Part shown: positions 37,199 to 50,826 of the stretch, piece after piece
How the letters are laid out: each line of letters opens with the position of its first letter
Position numbering within the stretch: position 1 is the first letter of the stretch
Assembly (NCBI RefSeq): GCF_001659605.2
Contig: NC_035164.2
Span: 8,605,038 to 8,669,037 of the forward strand
Direction: 5' to 3'
Length of the DNA stretch: 64,000 nucleotides
Source: Manihot esculenta
Taxonomy: Eukaryota; Streptophyta; Magnoliopsida; Malpighiales; Euphorbiaceae
Translations under genes and position numbers: made by a program
Notes under the pieces: generated by a model
What the model was told of the DNA's origin: nothing
The model's input: the letters and a program-made list of their open reading frames with translations, nothing else
Database searches by the model: none

Positions 37199-39466
37199 TG
37201 TAACGACCCGAAAATCGGACCGCTACCGGCGCTAGGATCCAGATCGGCTTAAGGCCGCCGGGACCCGTAGCAAGCCTGACATGCAACCTGTAAACCTATT
37301 TAATCCCATACATGATCAACAACATACATAAAAATTTAAAACTTTTCTTTCATACATTCTATCAATCACCAAACTCAACCTGTGCATGCACTGAACATAT
37401 ACATAATCATAAACTTGACCCCTCTATGGGATCTCATCAATGCCCCCCAATGGGTGGCATAACAAGAGTTGAGTTGGCTAAACATGGACATCAATAACAT
37501 TAAGATCATGTTTCAAAAGGGATTACATTAAACTATGGTCAAGCACACTTCTAACCTCAATATCATTACATTACATATCTATACATCATTATACAATCTG
37601 TCATGTCCACTTTCTAACTATTACATACATAAGACTTCATTACTCTTCTTGACTTCTCTGTCTAACTCGTACCTACAAACCTGGGGAATTTGGGAGAGGG
37701 GTGAGCTACTAGAGACCAGTGAGCAGAATAGTAAAGCATTTAAAACATATGATAACATGAAATGCATCACTTCACAACTAATCATATCAAGGATGAACTT
37801 GTCACCATTTAGCCCTCTACATAATCCAATCATGCCAGGGGCGTAGTGCAGGCCACACCTGGTCTTTCTCTTATACATAACATAACATAACATACATAAT
37901 CCATGATGCCGGGGGCGTAGCGCAGGCCACATCCGGTCTTTCTCTTACATAGTGCCAGGGGCGTAGTGCAGGCCACACCTGGACTTCCATATCATAACAT
38001 CATGTCATAACATATGAGAGCTAATGGATCATTCAACGTTCATCCACATTAACAACATATTATGCAATGCAACATATTCGTGATTTCTAATGCGAGCATC
38101 CTAGAATATCACATGGCATCCGTGATGCATGAACATGCTCAAAACTGATTTATTTATTTATTTAAAAGCATAAGAGACATTCCACTCACCTCTGGCTAGC
38201 TCTGACACTGACTGAAGCAGCTGACTCACTGCTGGGGTCCTCGGTTCCTCGGGTCCGAACCTACACAGGTGGACTCAAATGAGGGACCAAACGACTAGAA
38301 CATGACTCTAAAAACATCCCCCAAAAACCCCCTAAAACACCTCAAAACAATCATGTAAAAACATGCAAAGGAAGGCAGAACAGGGCAGGTTCGGCGGCAC
38401 CTTCGACGGCCGAAAGTCCTTCCAGAGCCGAAACCCAGGCAGGTTCGGCGGCACCTTCGGCGGCCGAAAGTCCCAGACAGAGACGAAAGTCTCTTTTCGG
38501 GGGCAACTTCGGCAGCCGAAAGGCCTGCCTCCCCAGCCATGTTCGACGGCCGAAAGTTCCTTCGGCTGCCGAACCTGGTTTCTGCCAAAGGGCAGAAACT
38601 TGGCTCCTTCAAGCACATTTGCCTCCAAAACCTCCAATCATGCATATAACTCATCCAAACCATGCAAAAATACATACATTGGCTCCTAGGGGCTTCAAAC
38701 TAACTTAAACCCCAACTACAACACACAACAACAACACAATCCAACATACATTGTTCAAAACACAACATTAACTCAAAAACCTAACTATGAGCTAAATATG
38801 CATTCTACCCCATAGATCTTGCATAAAACTTACTTTAAACATGAAATGGGCTTAAGATCGGCTCTTACCTCTTGAAGATCGAGGGAGAGACGTCCTAAAC
38901 TCGGAGGTGGGAGATTTTGAGTTCTTGAACCTCAAAGCTCCAAAACTTGCTTTAAACTCGAAAATCTTCAAAACAACGTAAAAACTTGTGAAAATCTTGA
39001 AAGATTTGAAGGAAAGAACTCAAGAATGGTGAGGAATGGCGGAAGGGCTCACCTTGGCCGAAAATGGGGAGAAAGCTCGCCCATTTCGGCTAAGGGGCTC
39101 TTTTATAGTGGCTGGCCAGGCCACATTCGGGAGCCGAACGTGCCCCCGCATGCATGCCATGTTCGGCGGCCGAACTTGAGGTTCGGCGGCCGAACCTGGG
39201 CTTCCCTCACTTATGCCTTCGGGGGGGCCTAAGGCTCACCCGAAAAGCATGCATGTTCGGCGGCCGAACTTTGAGTTTCGGCGGCCGAACCTGAGTTTCC
39301 TCCAAGGGTGTTTTTATTCTAAAAACTAATTTCCTTTTTACTTAAAATCATCAAAAACATTAAAATATTTCATGAAAACATGGTTTTACCCTTCTAGAGG
39401 TTTCCGACATCCGAGATTCCACCGGACGGTAGAAATTCCGATACCGGAGTCTAGCTGGGTATTACA
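37199..39466 (-). repeat. 5' LTR of element B (2268 bp)
   Basis: A near-identical partner of 19631-21895. Minus-strand TATA at 39101-39108, promoter palindromes 39125-39295, leader palindromes 38387-38580. Confidence 0.95.
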
Positions 39467-40328
39467 ATAGAATTTAATTAACAATTTAATCAAGTGAAAT
39501 TACAAAAATTTTAAGAGGTTATATTCGGTTCGCCATTTTTTCTATATTTTATATTTAAATTTAGTTCAAACTCTATTGAAATTTATCTAACATCTTATAC
39601 ATTGGTTTCAAATTCAATTAAAGTATAATATTATCTGAACCTATTTAGTGCTATATACTTAATAATACTCTGCATAAAAAAATTTTATTAATAATTTATA
39701 GTTTAGGAATCTAGTAATTTTCATTTATTTATTTAATATATATAATTTTAGAAAAATATTACTATAATTAAGTAATTATTTATACAAATGATTTTGAGTA
39801 ATTAATATTTAATGCATAAAATATTTTTTAAACTGAATTATATATTGCTAAAATTTATTTTGATTAAATTTTAATTAAAAATAATTTTTAGATTATTAAT
39901 TAAAATTAATTGAGGACCAATTCAAATAGATTATGATAAAGTTTATTTAATAATATTTATATAAAATTTCAATAATTTCTCAATAATAAAGTTATTTTAA
40001 AATTTTAATATTTATATAACATATTTAAATTTTATTTTCCAAATGAAAATATAAAAAAATTATCAAGATCAGTATAAAATATATATTTCATATTTAATTA
40101 ATTATTTAATTCTAATATGAAACTCGATGGATATTAATTTTTTACATTTTCATTCCAAATTTAATTACATATCAATCAAATTAATCAAATTTGAATTCGG
40201 TGCCGTGACGGATTTAATTTAATAGTGATGCATAGCCATTATGAATTTTTAATATAAAACAGAATTATGCAGTACGGATTTGATAAGATGATACATGGTT
40301 CCATTAGTGGAAAGAAAAATTCAGACAC
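39467..40328. other. AT-rich spacer, no gene recognised
   Basis: AT-rich flank of B, beginning with its ATAGA target duplication. No coding frame or RNA gene seen. Confidence 0.6.
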
Positions 40329-40713
40329 TGTAACACCTGATTCTTTATTAAAATTTGCCCTCTCTTAATAAGAATGAGATTTCATAAAAAGTTACCATTA
40401 ATAGATACAATCCAGTAGATCTCCGTTACACCTGTAATCACAGGATTACTTATCCATTAGCCAGTGTCAGTCGAATTTTCAGGAGATTTGACAACCAACT
40501 CTGCTTTCTTACAATATAAAAGCTAACGAACACAGAAATCAAGGTACACATTTTTATATAACCATTCTTGAATTCTAAGCAATTCATTACATTCACTCCT
40601 TTTACCAACTTAATGACTTGAGTTTTGGAGTGGCTACTGTAGGTGCTAACCATCTCATGTCTTCTTTCTTGCAGATTGATCAATCACATATCAACTCCAT
40701 TTTAGTCACATCA
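40329..40713 (+). repeat. 5' LTR of element G (approximate)
   Basis: TATA box TATAAAAG at 40515-40522. The end CACATCA at 40713, next to TTTGGTTCAA, matches the equivalent LTR-internal junction in H. The stretch with GATTGATCAAT is shared with the left LTR of H. Confidence 0.55.
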
Positions 40714-40825
40714 TTTGGTTCAATTGTTGTAAACTCCAGTGAATTCTCTCTGTTCATTTGGATTAAAGTTGTTCTCTTATTCACTTTCTCTTAAAAGGAA
40801 ATATTTCTTTTCTTCCATTCTCTAA

Positions 40826-43800
40826 ATGGCTGACAATTCACGAGCTACTGCTAAGACTGCTGCTAGCAAGGGCGCCATCATTTTTTCCACTCTTGGCAGG
40901 GGACTAAACACACTCTCTATGGTCAATGAGGCAAATCTCAACAATCTAATTAAATAGTAAATGCTTCAGTATAGTAAAAGGCCACAGGCCACTCTAGAGC
41001 AGTATAAAGCTTTGGAAAAGACCTCATTTTTTACTCCTAGGATCAGGGAGGAAGCCTTCATTGATACCCCAAGGACTCGAACCGAAGTGATCCAAACACA
41101 ATCTAAAGGGAAGGCCAAGATGGAGGATGAGGAGTCGTCAGACGAGGCTCCAAACAACGTTGACTAGAAGCTTATTCGAGCCACGCAAAAGTACTAGAAG
41201 GAGCAAGATGAGGACTATGGCCTGGTTGATGCCTCATCCCTATCAGAGGAAATCCTAGTAGAAACTTTTCCTACTAAGTTCAAGCTACCAAGCTTGGACA
41301 AGTATGACAGAATAGCAGATTTCAAGAGTCATTTGGTAATCTTCAGAATAATTTTGTAACTTCAAGACGTCAATGACTTTGTGTTGTGTCGAGATTTTCC
41401 ATCCACACTCACAGGTTTGACTCATAAATGATACCCACATCTAAGCTAGGTTCTATTCAAAGCTTTGCATAATTTGCTATGTTGTTTAAATATGGATTTA
41501 TCACCTGCATACTTCCTAAAAAGCTCTCCTCTGACTTACAGAAGATCCACCAAGGAGAGGGCGAGTTTTTAAGAAGTTTTATCTCACGTTTCAATGCTGA
41601 AGCAATACAGGTAGAAGAGTTAAATCACGAAATAGCGTGTGAACCATTAAAAAAGGGAGCGTGCAACATCAAATTCATGGACTCTTTGATCAAGAACCCT
41701 GCCGCCACTTATCAATAGTTAATGGATAAAGCTCAAAAGTACATAAGACTGATGATGAAGTATAGGCATTGAGAGAAGACAAGAGGACAAATCAAAAGTA
41801 AACCCAAAAGCCGGAGAGGCAAGGGTATGAAAGAGACCGTAGGAACTACCCATTGTCCCGAGGAAGGGACAATCGAGGTAAGTATAAAAATTACACTCCA
41901 TTGAATGACTCACAGACACATATTTTAATATGGATAAGAAAAAACGATAAAGAGGTTAGATGGCCTCCCAAGCTCAACTCTGAGAAAGATGGAAGGCGAG
42001 ACAGGACTAAGTACTGCCATTTTCATGAAGACCACGGGCATACAATAGAGGAATGTCGACAACTAAAAGACAAGATTGAGAGATTAATAAGAGACGACAC
42101 GCTTTGAAAGTTTGCTAGAAAGAATAAAGAAGAAAGGAGGCTTGAACCTGAGGTAACAACTCCTGAAACTACCCACTGACAGTGAACCTATAGGGGTTAT
42201 ACATGTGATTTCAAGAGGATCCAACGACGGCAAGGGAAAGAACAAATGCATCTCTAAAGATGTCATGTCCATTAAGTAGGAACCATGGGCAAAACAGGAG
42301 GTAACGTTCGGATCTGTAGATAACATGATGGGGTTTTTTCAAAATGACCCGCTAGTCATCAGTATACGACTGAATAGGTATGAGGTGAGGCGAGTTTTGA
42401 TCGACACAGGTAGTTCCTTCAATCTCCTCACCCTAGATATCTTTAATAAGCTAGGTTTAGATAAAAAAATAACCTTACTAAGGTCTCCTAACTATTAGTA
42501 GGATTAGGAGATAAAATCATGGCAATATTGGGCACCATTAATCTCCCTTTTGTGCTGGGTGATAAAAAGCGCAAGCGAAAACTGATGATGAAGTATAGGC
42601 ATTGAGAGAAGACAAGAGGACAAATCAAAAGTAAACCCAAAAGCCGGAGAGGCAAGGGTATGAAAGAGACCGTAGGAACTACCCATTGTCCCGAGGAAGG
42701 GACAATCGAGGTAAGTATAAAAATTACACTCCATTGAATGACTCACAGACACATATTTTAATATGGATAAGAAAAAACGATAAAGAGGTTAGATGGCCTC
42801 CCAAGCTCAACTCTGAGAAAGATGGAAGGCGAGACAGGACTAAGTACTGCCATTTTCATGAAGACCACGGGCATACAATAGAGGAATGTCGACAACTAAA
42901 AGACAAGATTGAGAGATTAATAAGAGACGACACGCTTTGAAAGTTTGCTAGAAAGAATAAAGAAGAAAGGAGGCTTGAACCTGAGGTAACAACTCCTGAA
43001 ACTACCCACTGACAGTGAACCTATAGGGGTTATACATGTGATTTCAAGAGGATCCAACGACGGCAAGGGAAAGAACAAATGCATCTCTAAAGATGTCATG
43101 TCCATTAAGTAGGAACCATGGGCAAAACAGGAGGTAACGTTCGGATCTGTAGATAACATGATGGGGTTTTTTCAAAATGACCCGCTAGTCATCAGTATAC
43201 GACTGAATAGGTATGAGGTGAGGCGAGTTTTGATCGACACAGGTAGTTCCTTCAATCTCCTCACCCTAGATATCTTTAATAAGCTAGGTTTAGATAAAAA
43301 AATAACCTTACTAAGGTCTCCTAACTATTAGTAGGATTAGGAGATAAAATCATGGCAATATTGGGCACCATTAATCTCCCTTTTGTGCTGGGTGATAAAA
43401 AGCGCAAGCGAAAACCGTATGCAGAATTTGTAGTGGTAGACATCCCACTTGCCTACAGTGTAATACTCGGTCACCCAGTCTTAAAATATCACGAGATAGT
43501 TATTAACATGGTTGCTATCTGTCTAAAGTTACCAACTCCATGAGGATTAGCTGTTATTCGAGGCAGCCAAAAGTCAGCCCAAGAATGCTATAGACACTCC
43601 ATAAATAACCTCAAAAAAGCGATGATGCCTAACAACCTATTGGAAAAATCAAACTCCCACATAAAGCTAGAAGCAGTAGACCCGATAGAAGAGGTCCAAT
43701 TAGGTATAGATAAAAAGTTATGATTCAAAATTGCATTATGTGAAGCAAAGAATAAATTAATAGAATTACTGAAATAAAAAGTGACCACTTTCGCTTGGCC

Positions 43801-43842
43801 TCTAAAAGATGTAACAGGTGTGGATCCGACGCTTATCATCCA
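40826..43842 (+). pseudogene. Broken gag-protease and start of pol of element G
   Basis: It starts MADNSRATAKTAASK. A Gag core follows (LPSLDKYDRIADFKSHL near 41281), then NIKFMDSLIKN (to 41718), a zinc knuckle (CHFHEDHGHTIEEC, 42023-42070, repeated 833 bp later) and an aspartic protease with the canonical motif LIDTGSS (near 42395 and 43228). The protease C-terminal part is at 43430-43540. A segment reading TTFAWPLKDVTGVDPTL (about 43785-43840) is the lead-in to RT. Multiple stops and shifts are present before and inside the duplicated part. It is not functional. Confidence 0.82.
41748..43413 (+). repeat. 833-bp perfect tandem duplication in element G
   Basis: Units 41748-42580 and 42581-43413 appear identical wherever compared, including the same internal stop codons. 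They cover the zinc knuckle and protease active site. Confidence 0.93.
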
Positions 43843-46182
43843 TGTAACGACCCGAAAATCGGACCGCTATTGGCGCTAGGATCCGGGTCGACTTAAGGCC
43901 GCCGGGACCCATAGCAAGCCTAACATACATCCTGTGAACCTGATTAATCCCATACATGATCAACAACATACATAAAAATTAAAACTTTTCTTTCTTTCAT
44001 TTTCTCATACACCAAACTCAACCTGTGCATGCACTGAACATAGCCATAATCATAAACTTAACCCCTCAGTGGGATCTCATCAATGCCCCCAATGGGTGGC
44101 ATAACATGTGTTGAGTTGGCTAAACATAAGCAGTATAAAACATCTAAGATCATGTATTAAAAAGGGATTACAATATACTATGGTCAAGCACACTTCTAAC
44201 ATCCTTAAACATCATTTCATAATATATCTATACTGTACTTTTACATTACATCATTCTATAATTTGTCATGTCCACACTCTAGCTATTACATGCATAAGAC
44301 TTCATTACTCTTGCTGACCTCTTGGTCTACCCTGTACCTGCAAGCCTGGGGTTAAGGGAGAGGGGTGAGCTACAAGAGCCCAGTGAGCAGAATAATAAAA
44401 CATTTGAAACATATGACAACATGAAATGCATCACATCACAGCTAATCACATCAAGGATGAATTTGTCACCAATAGTCCTCTACATGTTCCAACTGTGCCA
44501 GGGGCGTAGAATGGGCCTCACTGGTCTTTCTCTTACATAATCATAACATAGCATGACATAACATTCCATAATGCCAGGGGCGTAGAATGGACCTCACTGG
44601 TCTTTCTCTTACATAGTGCCGGGGCGTAGAATGGGCCTCACTGGTCTTTCGTACCGTATCATCATCATATCATAACATATGAGGACTAAAGGATCATTCA
44701 ACATTCATCCACATCATCAACATATTATGCAATGCAACATATTCGTGATTTCTAATGCAAACAACCTAAAATATCTCATGGCATTCATGATGCGTGAATC
44801 ATGCTAAAACGGGTTTATTATTTAAAAGCATAAGAGTTATTCTACTCACCTCTAGCTGAAGCTCTACTGACTCAGAAGCAGCTGAACTCACTGCTGGGGT
44901 CCTCGGTTCCTCGGGTCCGAACCTACACAGGTGGACTCAAATGAGGGACCAACCAAACATGAACATAACTCTAAACTACTCCCCAAAAACCCCCTGAAAC
45001 ATCATGAAACAATCATGCAAAACATGTAAAAGAAGGCTGGACAGGGCACTTTCAGCGGTAGGTTCGGCGGCCGAAAGTCCCTCCAAAGCCGAAAGTCAGG
45101 CAGGTTCGGCGGCACCTTCGGCGGCACCTTCGGCGGCCGAAACTCCCAGACAGAGGCGAAACTCATGCATGTTCGGCGGCACTTTCGGCGGCCGAAACTC
45201 CCAGACAGAGACGAAAGTCTCCTTTCGGGGGCAAGCTTCGGCAGCCGAAGGCTGCCTCCACAAGAGGGTTCGGCGGCCGAAAGTCCTTTCGGCCGCCGAA
45301 CCTAGTTTCTCCCGAAGGGCAGAAACTTGGTTCAAACATGCACAAATGCCTCAAACTCATGCCATTATGCATTTAGCTCAACCAAAACATGCATACAAGC
45401 TCCTAGGGGTCTCAAACTACCTTAAACCCCAACTACAACACATCAAGCAGCACAAATCCAACATACATTGCTCAAAAAATAACATAAACTCAAAAACCTA
45501 ACTATAAGCTAAACATGCATTCTACCCCAAAGATCTTCATAAAACTTACTTAAAACATGCAATGAGCTTAAGATCGGCTCTTACCTCTTGAAGATCGAGA
45601 GAGAGACGACCTAAAACTCGGAGGTGGGAGAGAGTGGGTTCTTGAACCTCCAAGCTCCAAAACTTTGCTCAAAAGCTCAAATCTTCAAAACAAAGTTAAA
45701 ACAGATGAAAATCTTGAAAGATCTAGAGGAAAAACATCAAAGATTGGTGAGGGACGGCGGAGAGCTCACCTTGGCCGAAAATGGGGAAAAAGCTCGCCCG
45801 TTTTCGGCTAAGGGACTCTTTTATAGTGGCTGGCCAGGCCACGTTCGGGGGCGGAACGTGCCTCCGCATGCATGCCATGTTCGGCGGCCGAACTTGAGGT
45901 TCGGCGGCCGAACCTGGACTTCCCTCACTTATGCCTTCGGAGGCCTAAAGCACACCCGAAATGCATGCATGTTCGCCGGCCGAACTTTGAGTTTCGGCGG
46001 CCGAACCTGAGTTTTCCTCCAAGGTTGTTTTCATGTAAAAACTCATTTCCTCTTTACTTAAAATCATCAAAAACATTAAAACATTTCATGAAAACATGGT
46101 TTTACCCTTCTAGAGGTCTCCGACATCCGAGATTCCACCAGACGGTAGGAATTCCGATACCGGAGTCTAGCTGGGTATTACA
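43843..46182 (-). repeat. 3' LTR of element D (2340 bp)
   Basis: TGTAACGACCCG to GGGTATTACA on the plus strand. Minus-strand TATA near 45819-45825; leader cluster 45045-45303, with one CACCTTCGGCGG unit duplicated near 45112; promoter palindromes 45842-46010; minisatellite 44500-44655. Confidence 0.94.
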
Positions 46183-46197
46183 TTCTCCCCCCCTGAA
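46183..46197 (-). promoter_or_regulatory. Polypurine tract of D
   Basis: Minus-strand purine run with seven G, adjoining the 3' LTR. Confidence 0.85.
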
Positions 46198-46290
46198 GAA
46201 CATTCGTCCCCGAATGTTCCTCAACTAGCACATAGCATTGCATACACATAACATACATACAAAGCACATAAAACTCACAAGGAACTAACC

Positions 46291-49200
46291 TTAGAAAAGA
46301 TAAGGGTATTGCTGGAGCATGGACTCCCGTGTCTCCCAGGTGCACTCTTCCAAATTGTGGTGGTTCCACAAGACTTTCACCATCGGGATTTCCTTGTTTC
46401 TTAGCTTTCTGATCTGGGTGTCTATGATCCGTACTGGCTGCTCAACATAGGTGAGATCCTCTTGGATCTCCACATCAGGCTCACTAAGAACCTTGCCCGG
46501 ATCTGACACGAACTTTCTCAACATGGAAACATGGAAAACTGGATGGATTCTTTCCATTGAAGCAGGTAAATCCAGCTTGTACGACACATTCCCAATCCTT
46601 TGCAAGACTTCAAAGGGTTCGATGTATCGTGGGGCTAGTTTACCTTTCTTCCCAAAGCGAACCACTCCTTTCATTGGAGACACCTTGAGCAATACCAGAT
46701 CCCCCTCCTGAAACTCTACTTGTCTTCTGCGGACGTCTGCATAACTCTTCTGTCTGCTTGCAGCAGTCTTGATTCTCTCTCTGATTATGGGTACCACCCT
46801 GCTGGTGATCTCTACTAGTTCAGGCCCTGCTAAGGCCTTTTCTCCAACTTCTTCCCAGCAAACAGGTGACCTGCACTTCCTTCCATATAAAGCTTCATAT
46901 GGAGCCATCCTGATGCTAGCATGATGGCTGTTATTGTAGGTAAACTCCATCAAAGGTAGATGTTGCCTCCAAGAACCGCCAAAGTCCAGCACACACATTC
47001 TTAACATATCCTCTATGGTCTGGATGGTCCTCTCTCACTGTCCGTCAGTCTGGGGGTGGAAGGCAGTACTGAAATCCAACCTAGTACCCATGGCATTCTG
47101 CAGACTCCGCCAAAACCTGGAGGTGAACTGGGGCCCTCTATCAGACACTATTGAAACAGGAACCCCATGCAGCCTGACGATCTCATCAACATACACCTGC
47201 GCCAACTTGTCCACAGAATAGCCACTCCTGACAGGGATGAAGTGAGCAGATTTGGTGAGTTTGTCCACAATCACCCATATGGAGTCTAATCTGTTGGACG
47301 TCGCCGGTAACCCCACTATGAAGTCCATAGCTATATTCTCCCATTTCCACTCTGGAATAGGTAGCGGGTTAAGCATTCCAGCCGGCTTCTGATGTTCCAG
47401 CTTCACCCTCTGACACACTTCGCAGGCTGACACAAACTGTGCCACTTCTTTCTTCATCGCTGGCCACCAATAAACTTTCTTCAAATCTTGATACATCTTA
47501 GTGGCTCCGGGGTGAACACTGTATCTTGCATTATGAGCCTCTCTCATAATGTCTCCTTTTAGCCCTATGTCATCTGGTACACACAATCGACTCCCATAGC
47601 GGAGGATCCCCTTATTGTCAAATCTGAACTCACTATCTTTGCCTGACTGAACAGTCCTGGCAATCTTCACTAACTCTGGGTCCTCATGCTGTTTCTGAGC
47701 CACCTGCTCTAGAAACACGGGTGCCACTCTCATCTTGGCTACCAAAGCACCTGTACCAGACAACTCCAACTGTAGACCTTCCTTAACGAGCTTGTAAAAC
47801 TCCTTCACCACTGGCCTCCTCTCTGTCGATATGTGGGATAAACTGCCTAGTGACTTCCGGCTTAGGGCGTCTGCCACAACATTCGCCTTACCCGGATGAT
47901 ACTGAATCTTGCAATCATAATCACTCAGCAGCTCTACCCATCTCCTCTGTCTCAAGTTCAAATCTCTTTGACTCAGGATGTGCTGCAGGCTCTTATGATC
48001 TGTAAAGATCTCACATTTTACCCCATAGAGGTAGTGCCTTCACATCTTAAGCGCAAAGATTACTGCTGCCATTTCTAGGTCATGCGTGGGGTAATTCAAC
48101 TCATGCTTCTTCAGTTGCCTAGAAGCATAAGCAATCACCCTCTCATTCTGCATTAGTACACAACCCAGTCCCACACGAGACGCATCACAAAAGATTGTAA
48201 AGTCCTCATCACTAGATGTCAGAGCTAACACTGGTGCTGAAGTCAACCTCTTCTTAAGCTCTTCAAAACTCTCTTCGCACTGGTCGGTCCACACAAACTT
48301 CTGATTCTTCCTGGTCAACCTGGTCAGAGGAGCTGCTATTTTCGAGAAGTCCTGAACGAACCTCCTGTAGTAACCTGCCAAACCCAAGAAATTTCTTATC
48401 TCTGTCACTGAAGTGGGTCTAGGCCAGTTAGCCACAGTTTCTGTCTTCTTGGGGTCCACCTTTATTCCATTTTCTGACACTACATGCTCCAAGAATGAAA
48501 TGCTCCTCAGCCAGAACTCACACTTAGAGAACTTGGCATACAAGCCATGTTCCCTCAAGGTCTGCAGAACCAACCTCAGATGATGGGCATGCTCCTCTGC
48601 ATTCCTGGAATACACTAAGATATCATCTATGAAGACAATAACGAAGTGATCCAGGTACTGGCTAAACACTCTGTTCATGAGATCCATGAATGCTGCAGGG
48701 GCGTTGGTTAACCCGAACGGCATTACAAGGAACTCAAAATGCCCATATCTGGTTCTGAAAGCTGTCTTTGGCACATCCTCATCTCTGATCCTCAGCTGAT
48801 GGTACCCCGATCTCAGATCTATTTTGGAGAAACAACCTGCTCCAGCTAGCTGGTCGAATAGATCGTCGATCCTTGGCAATGGGTACTTGTTCTTGGTAGT
48901 GACTTTGTTCAACTGCCTGTAGTCGATACAAAGTCTAAGGGATCCATCCTTCTTTCTCACAAACAAGACTGGAGCACCCCAAGGTGAGGTACTCGGTCGG
49001 ATGAAGCCCTTTTCTACCAACTCTTGCAACTGTTCTTTCAACTCTTTCAACTCGGCTGGAGCCATCCTGTAGGGAGGGATAGAGATCGGTCGGGTTCCAG
49101 GCATCAGTTCTATCTCAAACTCTATCTCCCTAGCAGGTGGTAAACCTGGCAGCTCGTCTGGGAAGACGTCTAGAAACTCTCTAACCACTGGCACCGAGGC

Positions 49201-50826
49201 GGGTTCTCTAACCTGACTGCTAAGCTCTCTCACATGAGCCAAATACCCCTGACATCCCTTCCTAAGCAACCTACGAGCCTGAAGAGCTGATATCAGACCT
49301 CTAGGTGTACCCCTCCTATCTCCCCTGAAGACAACTTCTGACCCATCCTGACCTCTGAACCTGACTACCTTGTCCCTGCAATCCAAGGTAGCACCATGGG
49401 TAAATAACCAGTCCATCCCTAGAATGACGTCAAAATCTGTCAAATCTAGACCACCAGGTCGGCGGACAAGCATCTTCCCTCAACAAACACAGAACTACAC
49501 TGGCAGACTGACTCTGCCACTGATGGATCACACTTGGGTCCACTGACCCAGAGAGGACACTCTAACTCAGAGATCATCAACCCTAACCTCTCTACGGCCC
49601 TCGGAGCAATAAAAGAATGAGATGCACCCGGGTCCATCAAGGCAAACACATCTGAACAACCAATGACTAAATTACCTGCCACCACGGTATTAGATGCATC
49701 TGCCTCCTGCTGAGTCATTGTGAAGATCCGTGCTGAAGCTGATGGACCTTTACCTCTGAAACCCGCTGAAGAAGAGGCTGACCCTCTCCCTCTGCCTTTG
49801 CCACTGGCCTGAGTCGTGGCTGGAGTTGCTGGCTGAGCTACACTACCAGAAGCTGTCTGCTGAGACTGTGCTCCAAAAGCTGCCCTAGGACACTCCCGAG
49901 CCATGTGTCCCTCCTGCACACATCTGAAGCAGGCTGTCGTCCCAACCAGACATACTCCCTTGTGCGGTCTCCCACACTTCTTGCATACTGCATTATCTGC
50001 ACCAGAACTCGCGCCACTCCCCAGTCCCAGACTGGACTTGACCTTGTTCCAAAACTTATTCTTCCTCGACTTCTTGGTGGTACTGCTCCACCTCTTGCTG
50101 CCTGAAGCTGCTGCACTAAAAGAAGAAGAGCCTGGGGTCTTAGAACTAGAAGGCTGTGCCACTGACTGCTTAACTGTCCCCTGAACGATGGCACTGGCCT
50201 CCATTTTCCGGGCCATATCCACTATGGCATGGAAGCTCTCCCTATCTGCTGACTAGATCAAGGAGGAATATCTGGAGTGGAGTTTCATGATATACCTCCT
50301 TGACCTTTTTTGATCCGAGTCAAGATTTTGCCCTGCAAAAGGCAACAGCTCCAAGAATCTGTCTGTGAACTCCTCTACACTCATCTCATCAGTCTGCCTC
50401 AACTGCTCAAACTTTATCATCTTCAGCTCCCTTGAACTATCTGGGAAAGCCCATCCTGCAAACTCGTTTACAAACTCTTCCCAAGACATGCTGTCCACCC
50501 TCGGGTTCACATAATTCTTGAACCACTCTCGTGCCTTCTTGCACTTGAGTGTGAACCCAGCCATCTGTATGGCTCTACTATCATCAGCCCCAATCTCATC
50601 TGTGATCACCTTAACCCTTTCAAGATACACAAATGGGTCATCCCCTTTTTCATACTGGGGAGCACCCAACTTCATGTAGTCTGTCATCTTGACCTTGCTC
50701 CCACTGGCTGAGCTAGGTCTAGAAGGTTGAGTAGCTGGGGCTGCTGGTTCTGTAGGTGGTGGAGGTGGTGCAACATTTTCTGAGGTAGGGTTTGCTGGAT
50801 TTGGATAGTAAGGTGGGGGTGGATAC
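46291..50826 (-). pseudogene. Broken gag-pol of element D (start missing)
   Basis: The frame enters from the E junction within the Pro/Tyr-rich Gag segment ([11 protein letters not shown]). It has the Gag core, zinc knuckles ([26 protein letters not shown]), protease [20 protein letters not shown], RNase H, integrase and chromodomain, with the final stop at 46291-46293. Breaks: nonsense at 50253-50255 (Gln codon, Gag core), a 1-bp deletion near 49450 just after the protease domain's conserved ADLVV, nonsense at 48040-48042 (Trp codon, RNase H) and nonsense at 47035-47037 (integrase core). One knuckle Gly is Val. Confidence 0.93.

Larger units (their letters stand above)
19631..39466 (-). mobile_element. 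Tekay-type chromovirus B, split by nested element C
   Basis: A complete minus-strand element bounded by ATAGA target duplications (19626-19630 and 39467-39471). Its LTRs are 2265 and 2268 bp with about 1% divergence by eye. Element C (26671-36623) sits inside the gag region, flanked by AGTAA. Taking C and one AGTAA out gives a gag-pol of exactly 1661 codons including the stop, with only one internal nonsense codon. B was therefore nearly intact when C landed. Confidence 0.95.
40329..43842 (+). mobile_element. Tat/Grande-type Ty3 element G, cut by element D
   Basis: A relative of H in plus orientation: LTR-like start with TATA box, gag and protease remnants, then the beginning of the RT region, where D is inserted. 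RT and everything after it, including the 3' LTR, are not found in the window. It carries a perfect 833-bp tandem duplication. The left edge (TGTAACACC) is tentative. Confidence 0.75.
43843..50826 (-). mobile_element. Tekay-type chromovirus D, 5' part lost, cut by element E
   Basis: Minus-strand element with 3' LTR, polypurine tract and gag-pol up to the Pro/Tyr-rich part of Gag, where E begins. Its gag start, primer site and 5' LTR are not present on the far side of E. It lies in G; the five bases before its LTR are ATCCA (43838-43842), but the second copy cannot be found. Confidence 0.93.
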
